NCBI GenBank assembly: GCA_003661865.1
Contig: QMWY01000071.1
Span: 1 to 6,326, forward strand
Direction: 5' to 3'
DNA from: Thermoprotei archaeon
Lineage (GTDB): Archaea; Thermoproteota; Thermoprotei_A; Sulfolobales; Ignisphaeraceae
DNA: 6,326 nt
Part shown: piece after piece, positions 1 through 5,769 of the stretch
How the letters are laid out: each line of letters starts with the position of its first letter
Numbering within the stretch: position 1 is the first letter of the stretch
The notes under the pieces: model-generated
Databases searched by the model: none
What the model was told of the DNA's origin: nothing
The model's input: the letters and a program-made list of their open reading frames with translations, nothing else
Made by a program: the position numbers and the translations under genes

Positions 1-429
1 GCGGGGTTCCCCGCAGCCGGCGAGATCCTAGAGCCCTTCGCCTTCCCGCACCTAGTAGCCGGGTGGATGCGTGGAAGCCACTGGGGCCCGCTGATGCCAG
101 TGAGCCAGAGGCATGCTAGGTGCACGCGCTTCGACGGCCCGCCCAGGGTCATAGCACTAGGCTTCAACATAAAGAATGGTAGGCTAATAGGACCCTCCGA
201 CATGTTCGATGACCCGGCATTCGATGAGGCGAGGAGGATGGCCCAGCAGATCGCCGATTACATGAGGAGGCACGGGCCGTTCATGCCGCACAGGCTAGGT
301 CCTGAGGAGATGGAGTACACAACGCTGCCACAGGTGCTAGAGGCTCTCAAGGACAGGTTCAAGGAGGCGCGCCTATACGAGGTCAAGGGGCCCAAGGTAA
401 GGACCGAGCTTCTGAAGAGCCACGACTAA
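1..429 (+). CDS. fbp: Fructose-1,6-bisphosphate aldolase/phosphatase, C-terminal part (5' end outside window)
   Basis: This is the bifunctional archaeal FBP aldolase/phosphatase (type V FBPase). It condenses DHAP and GAP and then dephosphorylates the product to fructose 6-phosphate, making gluconeogenesis one-way in the cytoplasm. The frame is open from base 1, giving 142 codons of a protein usually about 380-400 aa long, so the start lies upstream; the ATG at 67 is internal. Visible family signatures, numbered within the fragment, are GFPAAGEILEP (2-12), RGSHWGPLMPV (24-34), CTRFDGPPRVIALGF (41-55), GPSDMFDDPAFDE (64-76) and RRHGPFMPHRL (89-99), followed by MEYTTLP (104-110). The Tyr of the last motif is probably the active-site Tyr348 described in the Sulfolobus tokodaii enzyme. 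The Schiff-base lysine and the N-terminal metal-binding Asp/His residues should lie upstream. The tail after LKDRF is roughly 20 residues longer than I recall for Sulfolobus homologues. The TAA stop is at 427-429. Family identity is near certain. Confidence 0.96.
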   Translation, partial: AGFPAAGEILEPFAFPHLVAGWMRGSHWGPLMPVSQRHARCTRFDGPPRVIALGFNIKNGRLIGPSDMFDDPAFDEARRMAQQIADYMRRHGPFMPHRLGPEEMEYTTLPQVLEALKDRFKEARLYEVKGPKVRTELLKSHD

Positions 430-437
430 ACAGTAGC

Positions 438-480
438 TATTTTTCACTAACCTGATTTTTAATTTCGACACCCAACTTTT
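438..480 (+). promoter_or_regulatory. T-rich spacer: terminator tracts for fbp and/or promoter for tpiA
   Basis: The 66-nt gap between the two genes is much richer in A+T than its surroundings and has three T-tracts (440-444, 456-460, 477-480). Archaeal termination commonly uses oligo-T tracts without a strong hairpin, so these could end fbp transcription. TATTTTT at 438-444 or TTTTTAATTT at 456-465 could also be a TATA box for tpiA. The first would place the transcript start near 468, leaving a leader that includes the ribosome binding site. The second would start the transcript around 486, inside that site, so the first fits better. The two roles cannot be separated from sequence alone. Confidence 0.45.
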
Positions 481-482
481 AC

Positions 483-488
483 GAGGTG
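483..488 (+). promoter_or_regulatory. Ribosome binding site of tpiA
   Basis: GAGGTG ends 7 nt before the ATG at 496. It is complementary to the ACCUC-containing 3' end of archaeal 16S rRNA. It supports 496 as the start. Confidence 0.8.
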
Positions 489-495
489 TAACCCT

Positions 496-1182
496 ATGAA
501 GGTACCCGTACTTGCGATAAACTTCAAGGCGTATCCATCAGCCTTTGGATCCAAGGCTGTAGAGATAGCTAAGGCTGCTGAGAGAGTTGCACGTGACACG
601 GGTGTAGAAGTGATAGTGATACCTCCCTATACAGAGCTTAGGCAGATAATCAGCGCCGTTGAGATACCGGTCTTCGCACAGCACGGAGAACCCGTAGGGT
701 ATGGCGCTCATACGGGCTGGATCCCCATAGAGGCGCTTAAGGACATAGGTGTTAAGGGGGTTCTGCTAAACCATAGCGAGCATAGGATAAGGATAGATGA
801 GATCGTGAAGGCTGTTGACATGGCAAAGAAGCTCGGTTTGGAGACACTTGTATGTGCTGATACGGCTTCAACAGCAGCTGCTGTAGCAGCTGTGGAGCCC
901 GTTGCGATAGCTGTGGAGCCCCCGGAGCTCATAGGTACCGGGATAGCAGTGTCGAAGGCTAAGCCCGAGGTGATCACGGGTACTGTGGAAAAGGTGCGCA
1001 AGGTGAATAGAGACGTTATCATACTTACAGGAGCGGGCATATCTAAGGCCGAGGATGTGGAAGCCGCTATAAAGCTAGGCACGGCTGGCGTACTTGTTGC
1101 CTCAGCAATTATGAAGGCGCCTGAGCCTGAGAAGGTTATAAGGAGCATGGCTGAGGCAGCCGCACACGCATGGAGGCGCTAG
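496..1182 (+). CDS. tpiA: Triosephosphate isomerase (archaeal short form)
   Basis: It interconverts glyceraldehyde 3-phosphate and dihydroxyacetone phosphate in the cytoplasm, in glycolysis and gluconeogenesis. The 228-aa length is typical for archaeal TIMs, which are shorter than the roughly 250-aa bacterial and eukaryotic forms and are known to form tetramers. The catalytic set is complete: N9 and K11 in INFK, H93 in LNHSEHR (91-97), and the base E141 at the head of flexible loop 6 (EPPELIGTG, 141-149). Phosphate-binding glycines are in LTGAGI (177-182) and in the segment GVLVASAIMKAPEP (198-211). The start is fixed by a GAGGTG site 7 nt upstream and by MKVPVLAINFK, which matches the expected first beta strand. 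The gene follows the FBP aldolase/phosphatase gene by 66 nt and supplies its DHAP substrate. An oddity is that AVEP occurs twice (132-135 and 139-142), encoded by a repeated 12-mer; only the second Glu is in the catalytic context. Confidence 0.97.
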   Translation: MKVPVLAINFKAYPSAFGSKAVEIAKAAERVARDTGVEVIVIPPYTELRQIISAVEIPVFAQHGEPVGYGAHTGWIPIEALKDIGVKGVLLNHSEHRIRIDEIVKAVDMAKKLGLETLVCADTASTAAAVAAVEPVAIAVEPPELIGTGIAVSKAKPEVITGTVEKVRKVNRDVIILTGAGISKAEDVEAAIKLGTAGVLVASAIMKAPEPEKVIRSMAEAAAHAWRR

Positions 1183-1197
1183 GCACCTGATCAAACC

Positions 1198-1249
1198 TTT
1201 TTAACCTGTTACACGCGCTGTTCACAAGCCCTGCACCTAACTGTATAAG
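1198..1249 (+). promoter_or_regulatory. Candidate promoter(s) of the pyrophosphatase gene
   Basis: Two TATA-like elements lie between tpiA and the pyrophosphatase. TTTTTAA at 1198-1204 is preceded by CAAACC, resembling a BRE, and would give a transcript start near 1228 and a leader of about 76 nt. TATAAG at 1244-1249 would give a start near 1273 and a leader of about 30 nt. Positions are inferred from the usual TATA-to-start distance of 26-27 nt in archaea. The T-run at 1198-1202 could instead help terminate tpiA transcription. Confidence 0.45.
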
Positions 1250-1291
1250 CCCGAGCTGTGAGTGCTCTACTGTGTAGACTAGGTCATGCTT

Positions 1292-1296
1292 AGGTG
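1292..1296 (+). promoter_or_regulatory. Ribosome binding site that favours the start at 1304
   Basis: AGGTG ends 7 nt before the ATG at 1304, the same spacing as in tpiA. The in-frame ATG at 1286 has only AGGT ending 1 nt before it, too close to work as a Shine-Dalgarno site. The downstream ATG is therefore preferred. Confidence 0.7.
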
Positions 1297-1303
1297 GGAA
1301 TAC

Positions 1304-3442
1304 ATGAACGTGGTCTCGCTGGCTATAAACCTAGGTATAGCATCGGGTGTTGCAGCGCTTCTCTACGTGGTCTACCTAGCCCTCAGCATACTAAGGACCC
1401 CCTATCCCAAGGATCGTGCCGCTGAGATCCACGAATACATACGGGAGGCCGCTATAGCCTTCATGCGATCGCAGTACTCGGTTGTGACATCGGTATTCGT
1501 CGTCATAACACTGCTGCTCCTGATCTCCGGTGTTGTAAAGGGCAGTCCTATAATGATTAACACCGGACTGGCGTACTTCTTCGGAGCACTCAGCTCCGCC
1601 GCCGTAAGCATACTAGGTATGTACACCGCGATCCTAACGAATGTCCGGGTACTCTCATTCCTGAAGAACCACGATCTGAAGCGGGGCCTAAGAATAGCGT
1701 TCCGCGGAGGTTCGGTAACGGGGTTCCTCGTTGGAGGGGTTGGCATGCTGGGGATATCGCTCCTCCTAAAGCTCTTCGGGGCCGACACTGCAACATCGAT
1801 TGAGCAGCTGAGAGCTGCCGTAACCCCCGTCCTAGGTTATGCATTCGGCGCTAGCACCGTAGCGCTCTTCGCCAGGGTTGGGGGAGGGATATACACTAAG
1901 GCTGCTGATGTCGGCTCAGACCTAGTTGGTAAGGTGGAGGTAGGAATCCCCGAGGACGACCCGCGTAACCCCGGGGTTATCGCTGATAACGTAGGAGACA
2001 ACGTGGGGGACTGCGCTGGGATGGGCGCAGACCTCTTCGAGTCTTACGTAGAAAGCGTCGTGGCGGCCATGAGCATAGCAACGTTCATAGGCGCCGAGGT
2101 GTTCCACCTAGTAGCATACCCCCTCCTATTCGCATCAGTCGCGCTGCTGACATCTATAGTAGCTGTGCAGTTCGTCGAGCTCTCACCGATCAGGGAGCCC
2201 TCTAGGACCCTAACCGCTACATCCATAGTGGGGCTCACCCTAGTAGCGATAACCACGTACATAGCTGGCGTAGCCTCCGGGTTCATCCATCTCCAGGGGC
2301 TCTGGGCAGCAGCGCTCTCCGGACTCATAGCGGGCGGGATAGTGGGGTTCACCTCGGACTACTTCACCTCACCTAGCTACCGCCCAGTCAAAACAGTTGC
2401 AGCCTTCTCGAGAGCAGGTCCAGCACTAACAATACTCAGCGGCTTCTCCATGGGGTTCTACAGCACATTCATACCCGTGATCTCGATAGGTCTAGCGGCC
2501 CTGATAGCATACAACATAGGCCACGCCGTGGTCTCGGGCCTCGGCATGGCGGGGATACTAGGCGGTATATACTCAGTTGCGCTGGCAGGAGTTGGAATGC
2601 TGGCGGTCACGAGTATAGTCGTGTCTGCGGACGCCTACGGCCCTATAGTTGATAATGCTGCAGGGCTTGCTGAGCAGGCAGGGTATCCTGAGGAGGTCCG
2701 TGAGCTGGCCGATAAGCTGGACTCCGCGGGCAACACAATGAAGTCCATATCCAAGGGCTACGCTATAGGCTCAGCAGCACTAACAGCCTTAGCACTACTC
2801 TTCACCTACGTCTCCAACCTTAAGCCATACCTAGGCGGAGTCGATATAGTGACCCTCTTCTCGCTCAGCAGCCCTGACGTGCTTACAGGGCTGATAATAG
2901 GAGCCGCTATACCCGCACTCTTCACGGCTGTTGTAGTAGAGGCGGTAACAGCTGCAGCATTCGTTCTCGTTGAGGAGATCAGGAGACAGTTCCGCGAAAA
3001 GCCGGGAATCCTCGAGTGGAAGGAGAAGCCTGATTACGCACGTGCAGTCGACATAGTGACGCGCTATGCCATAAAGCGCCTGATAATCCCAGGAGTCATA
3101 GCGCTCGCAACGCCCATACTCATAGGGGGATTCCTAGGGCTGAAAGCCCTAGGGGGAGCGCTACTAGGTGCCACAGCAAGTGGACTCCTCCTAGGACTGT
3201 TCCAGGGTAACGTAGGCAATACATGGGATAACGCCAAGAAGCATATAGAGGCAGGTGCTTTCGGAGGTAAGGGTTCAGAGGCGCATAAGGCCGCGGTCAT
3301 AGGCGATACCGTGGGCGACCCGCTGAAGGATGCCGCAGGGCCTTCGCTAAACATACTGATCAAGCTCATGGCGATATCCTCAACAGTATTCATACCATTC
3401 ATAATAGCTATAAGGATGGCCCTAGGCCTACCACTGATCTAG
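1304..3442 (+). CDS. hppA: Membrane-bound ion-translocating pyrophosphatase, K+-independent H+-PPase type
   Basis: It hydrolyses cytoplasmic PPi and couples this to cation export, most likely protons. From the ATG at 1304 the protein has 712 aa, normal for the family, with about 16 hydrophobic membrane segments; the ATG at 1286 would add six residues but lacks a usable ribosome binding site. Substrate-site motifs are complete: DVGSDLVGKVE (202-212), DNVGDNVGD (228-236) with three Asp, DAYGP (443-447), DNAAG (450-454), and the C-terminal block GGKGSEAHKAAVIGDTVGDP (654-673) followed by KDAAGP, with K656, D668, D672 and K675. The family's K+ switch motif reads GNTMK (476-480): Lys at the position that is Ala in K+-dependent enzymes predicts K+ independence. 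Position 483 is Ser, where K+-independent enzymes usually have Thr. Helix 6 reads DLFESYVES (243-251) with Glu at both E246 and E250, two alternative gate positions in the family. Proton rather than sodium pumping is inferred from the K+-independence signature. Function is otherwise very secure. Confidence 0.96.
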   Translation: MNVVSLAINLGIASGVAALLYVVYLALSILRTPYPKDRAAEIHEYIREAAIAFMRSQYSVVTSVFVVITLLLLISGVVKGSPIMINTGLAYFFGALSSAAVSILGMYTAILTNVRVLSFLKNHDLKRGLRIAFRGGSVTGFLVGGVGMLGISLLLKLFGADTATSIEQLRAAVTPVLGYAFGASTVALFARVGGGIYTKAADVGSDLVGKVEVGIPEDDPRNPGVIADNVGDNVGDCAGMGADLFESYVESVVAAMSIATFIGAEVFHLVAYPLLFASVALLTSIVAVQFVELSPIREPSRTLTATSIVGLTLVAITTYIAGVASGFIHLQGLWAAALSGLIAGGIVGFTSDYFTSPSYRPVKTVAAFSRAGPALTILSGFSMGFYSTFIPVISIGLAALIAYNIGHAVVSGLGMAGILGGIYSVALAGVGMLAVTSIVVSADAYGPIVDNAAGLAEQAGYPEEVRELADKLDSAGNTMKSISKGYAIGSAALTALALLFTYVSNLKPYLGGVDIVTLFSLSSPDVLTGLIIGAAIPALFTAVVVEAVTAAAFVLVEEIRRQFREKPGILEWKEKPDYARAVDIVTRYAIKRLIIPGVIALATPILIGGFLGLKALGGALLGATASGLLLGLFQGNVGNTWDNAKKHIEAGAFGGKGSEAHKAAVIGDTVGDPLKDAAGPSLNILIKLMAISSTVFIPFIIAIRMALGLPLI

Positions 3443-3448
3443 CCCCAA

Positions 3449-3486
3449 GCCGAAAGGCACTTTTTCCCCAGAACTCGGGGAGTTTT
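3449..3486 (+). terminator. Hairpin plus T-tract terminator candidates after hppA
   Basis: Seven bases after the stop codon lies GCC-GAAA-GGC (3449-3458), a 3-bp stem with a GAAA tetraloop, followed by TTTTT (3461-3465). Immediately after comes CCCC/GGGG (3466-3469 with 3477-3480) and then TTTT (3483-3486). Two hairpin and T-tract units in tandem are consistent with termination of hppA. Stems are short, so the T-tracts may matter more than the folds. Confidence 0.5.
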
Positions 3487-3493
3487 ACGGGAA

Positions 3494-3532
3494 CCTCTCA
3501 GACACCCCCTAGCGGGGGCGGATGAAGAGGGG
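3494..3532. other. GC-rich two-tier inverted repeat of unknown role
   Basis: CCTCTC (3494-3499) can pair with GAGGGG (3527-3532, one G-U pair if read as plus-strand RNA), and inside it CCCCC (3505-3509) pairs with GGGGG (3514-3518) around a 4-nt loop. The two stems are separated by an asymmetric internal loop of 5 nt (AGACA) on one side and 8 nt (CGGATGAA) on the other. This resembles a folded RNA or a protein-binding cruciform more than a plain terminator, because no T-run follows on the plus strand. I do not recognise a named RNA family; no ACA box sits at the expected place on either strand. Confidence 0.4.
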
Positions 3533-3687
3533 AGCCAGCGGGGTCGTTCAAAACCTTCTACCCCTAATATATGCCCTCTCTAGGCATGGGACATACCTCA
3601 GAACTTACTCATCACCCGTGGTGCTACCGGTCCCACTGCCTCCCAGCAGATGTGTTGTGTGAGAAGTGTGGGGGGATACCGATTATT
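3533..3687. other. Non-coding spacer between hppA and the tRNA gene
   Basis: There is no credible protein gene here on either strand. The stretch contains a short inverted repeat GGGGT/ACCCC (3540-3544 and 3560-3564, 15-nt spacer), then TAATATAT at 3565-3572, which could be a TATA element in either orientation. A small stem follows, CTGC/GCAG around CTCCCA near 3637-3650. No terminator T-run is evident on the minus strand directly after the tRNA. It could hold an unrecognised small RNA or part of a replication origin; neither is shown by the sequence. Confidence 0.5.
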
Positions 3688-3764
<77 letters not shown>

Positions 3765-3793
3765 ACCGAGTTCCTGCTCATAAAGCAGCGGGA

Positions 3794-3800
3794 TTATATA
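3794..3800 (-). promoter_or_regulatory. TATA box of the tRNA-Ala gene
   Basis: On the minus strand TATATAA, preceded by GAAAGA as a BRE-like purine stretch, is centred about 33 nt upstream of the first tRNA base. The inferred transcript start is near 3770, giving a 5' leader of about six nt for RNase P to remove. Confidence 0.7.
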
Positions 3801-3834
3801 TCTTTCATAGTAGGCGCTCATGCCGTCAGCTACC

Positions 3835-3840
3835 TTATAA
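3835..3840 (+). promoter_or_regulatory. TATA box of the orc1/cdc6 gene
   Basis: TTATAA is centred about 40 nt upstream of the GTG start, predicting a transcript start near 3864. The leader would then be about 14 nt and just include GGGGTGA (3868-3874), a match to the anti-Shine-Dalgarno sequence ending 3 nt before the start. It is divergent from the tRNA TATA box, with about 40 bp between the two centres. Confidence 0.6.
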
Positions 3841-3877
3841 CCACGCCGAGTCAGAGCTTGGCTTGTAGGGGTGAAGC

Positions 3878-5095
3878 GTGGTTTCTAGAGCGTCAGACAT
3901 ACTAGAGATGATCTTTGAGCGGGCAACCTCGTCGAGCATCTTCATAAACCGTGAGGTTCTAAGGCCTGACTACATACCTGACGAACTTCCGCATAGAGAG
4001 GAGCAGATCGCGCGGCTAGGCTCGATCTTAGCACCTGCCCTCCAGGGCGCTAGACCTAGCAACGTGTTTATATATGGGCTTACGGGCACGGGTAAAACCG
4101 CCGTTACGAAGTTTGTGTTGAAGAAGCTTAAGCAGAAGGCGCTCCAGCTAGGGGTCAATGTGATTAGCTGCTATGTAAATGTGAGACAGGACGACACTAC
4201 GTATCGGGTTATCCTAAGGCTTAGCGAGTGCCTGGGTCTAAGGCTACCGTTCACGGGCCTATCAACAGCTGAGGCCTATAGGAGGTTTATAGAGGCGCTA
4301 GACGCGAAGAGCGCGATATTCATATCGGTGCTCGACGAGATCGATTTCCTCGTTAGGAAGCAGGGGGACGAGCTGCTCTATAGGCTAACACGTGGTAACG
4401 AAGAACTAGCCCATTCGAAGATAACGGTTGTGGGGATCACCAACGACATCAAGCTTGTTGAGAACCTGGATCCCCGTGTCCGGAGCAGCTTAGGGGAAGT
4501 TGAGATAGTGTTCCCCCCATACAATGCTGTGCAGCTGGAGGATATACTTAGGCAGCGGGCCAAGCTGGCATTCCGCCCAGGTGTGCTTGGTGAGGGCGTT
4601 ATACAGCTCTGCGCTGCACTCGCTGCAAGGGAGCATGGTGATGCACGGCGCGCGCTAGACCTGCTGCGTGTAGCCGGCGAGATCGCCGAACGCGAGGGGT
4701 CGTCGAAGGTGCTTCTAGAGCATGTGTATAAAGCACGCATGGAGATCGAGCGCGATCGTGTAAGCGAGGTTGTACAGACTCTACCGCTTCACGGAAAGCT
4801 CATTCTCTACTCAATACTATCTATAACGCGTGGGCAGGGAAGCGCTACAACAGGTGAGGTGTACAACTACTACCGCGCACTCTGCAGAAGACTCGGTATA
4901 GAGAGCGTGACACAGCGTAGGGCTAGCGATATCATAAGCGAGCTTGATATGCTTGGGGTTATTAACGCACGTATTGTGAGTAGGGGGCGGTACGGAAAGA
5001 CTAGGATAATCTCGCTAGCCGCCCCCTACGAAGCAATAGAGGCAGCGCTCCTTGAGGACCCCAGGATCAGGCTCCTCGCATTACCTAGGCATTGA
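3878..5095 (+). CDS. cdc6: Orc1/Cdc6 replication initiator, Orc1-1 (Cdc6-1) type
   Basis: It is an AAA+ ATPase that binds replication origins and is thought to load the MCM helicase. The 405-aa length is normal. N-terminal basic signature: FINREVLRPDYIPDELPHREEQI (22-44). Walker A is GLTGTGKT (67-74, K73/T74). Walker B is VLDEID (151-156, D153/E154). Sensor 1 is GITND (186-190, N189). DPRVRSSL (198-205) has the arginines expected near the nucleotide site, and sensor 2 lies in HGDARRALDLL (253-263). A C-terminal winged helix spans about 300-405, with VTQRRASDIISELDMLGV (344-361) and RGRYGKT (369-375), which match the Orc1-1 class as I know it from Sulfolobus. The start is GTG at 3878, supported by GGGGTGA just upstream and by the usual distance to the FINRE motif; the next ATG at 3908 would remove conserved N-terminal residues. 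The 3' end overlaps the DUF99 gene by 44 nt. Confidence 0.96.
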   Translation: MVSRASDILEMIFERATSSSIFINREVLRPDYIPDELPHREEQIARLGSILAPALQGARPSNVFIYGLTGTGKTAVTKFVLKKLKQKALQLGVNVISCYVNVRQDDTTYRVILRLSECLGLRLPFTGLSTAEAYRRFIEALDAKSAIFISVLDEIDFLVRKQGDELLYRLTRGNEELAHSKITVVGITNDIKLVENLDPRVRSSLGEVEIVFPPYNAVQLEDILRQRAKLAFRPGVLGEGVIQLCAALAAREHGDARRALDLLRVAGEIAEREGSSKVLLEHVYKARMEIERDRVSEVVQTLPLHGKLILYSILSITRGQGSATTGEVYNYYRALCRRLGIESVTQRRASDIISELDMLGVINARIVSRGRYGKTRIISLAAPYEAIEAALLEDPRIRLLALPRH

Positions 5096-5672
5096 CGATG
5101 GGTATTTCCCGAAGAAGTTCAAGGGTATGAGGGGGAGAACTGTACTCGCGGCCGTTATGACAAGACACCCCTCAGCGTCGGTGCTCTGTATAGAGTTCAC
5201 ATACATAACCGTTGATGGACTGGACGCTACTACAGCAGCCGCATACCTAGTTGACAAGTGTAGGGTACGAGCGGAACCGCAGCTAGTGTTCCTAGATGGG
5301 GTGACCTATGCTGGGTTCAACATAATAGATCCGGAGAGGCTGCACCTGATCACAGGACTTCCCATAGCAGTTATCTTCTGGAGGCCGCTGAACATGGAGA
5401 AGGTGCGTAAAGCGCTTGCTAACCACTTCCCTGATTGGCGCTACAGGTACGGCATCATAGAGGGTGTTTACCGCCGCAGCACCCCTCTAGAGCATGGACA
5501 GGGCTCTGCACTACGTATAGCTAGCTATGGCGTGAGTACTGCCGTGGCGCGCCAAGCTGTAGCAAGCTCGAGGATCTACCACCCCTACCCCTACCCACTT
5601 AAGCTAGCAGATACAGTAGCATCATCTCTTTCACGCTACCTGTTAGGCGATGATGAAAACCACCGACTATGA
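5052..5672 (+). CDS. DUF99 (UPF0215) family protein, endonuclease V-like fold
   Basis: This is a member of the archaeal DUF99 family, which is structurally related to endonuclease V (RNase H-like fold); its biochemical role is not established to my knowledge. The protein has 206 aa, a usual size. Family motifs are YLGIDDGYF (11-19, D15/D16), ITVDGLDAT (52-60), PQLVFLDGVTYAGFN (76-90, D82), GLPIAVIFWRPLN (102-114) and RYGIIEGVY (132-140). Clustered acidic residues D15/D16, D82 and possibly E137 could form a metal site, an inference from the fold. The start is TTG at 5052. It is the only workable start, because an in-frame stop lies at 5037-5039 and no other start codon precedes GIDDG. AGAGG at 5038-5042 may serve as its ribosome binding site. 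The gene begins inside the last 44 nt of orc1/cdc6, suggesting co-transcription and translational coupling. Confidence 0.9.
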   Translation: MRTPGSGSSHYLGIDDGYFPKKFKGMRGRTVLAAVMTRHPSASVLCIEFTYITVDGLDATTAAAYLVDKCRVRAEPQLVFLDGVTYAGFNIIDPERLHLITGLPIAVIFWRPLNMEKVRKALANHFPDWRYRYGIIEGVYRRSTPLEHGQGSALRIASYGVSTAVARQAVASSRIYHPYPYPLKLADTVASSLSRYLLGDDENHRL

Positions 5673-5722
5673 TAGGTGATTAAGCCCTGCGCACCCGAGC
5701 CTACTGGGGGATGAGGAGTACA

Positions 5723-5742
5723 CACCCTTTCCTCGATGGGTG
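5723..5742. terminator. Possible bidirectional terminator hairpin between convergent genes
   Basis: CACCC (5723-5727) pairs with GGGTG (5738-5742) around a 10-nt loop. It lies in the 97-nt gap between the DUF99 stop and the convergent ahcY stop. The stem is short and T-tracts are weak, so this is a tentative call. Nothing else is recognised in the gap. Confidence 0.25.
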
Positions 5743-5769
5743 AAGAGAGTGGCCAGGACCGACCCCGCC

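Noticed and set aside
708..1148. 146-codon open frame on the minus strand inside tpiA
   Set aside because: It is antisense to a fully conserved enzyme, and its Ser/Thr/Ala-rich composition is typical of a shadow frame.
1286..1303. Upstream ATG at 1286 as start of the pyrophosphatase
   Set aside because: It has only AGGT 1 nt upstream, while the ATG at 1304 has AGGTG at the same 7-nt spacing as tpiA and directly precedes the first membrane segment.
2044..3402. Minus-strand open frames inside hppA
   Set aside because: They are antisense shadows of a strongly conserved membrane protein with no independent support.
3594..3622. Box C-like GTGATGA followed by CTGA on the minus strand, resembling a C/D box guide RNA
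   Set aside because: The two boxes are only 7 nt apart, too short for a guide, and there are no internal C' and D boxes downstream.
5650..5690. ATGATGA (box C-like) at the end of the DUF99 gene
   Set aside because: No CTGA box follows at a usable distance, and the motif is explained by the Asp-Asp-Glu codons of the DUF99 C-terminus.
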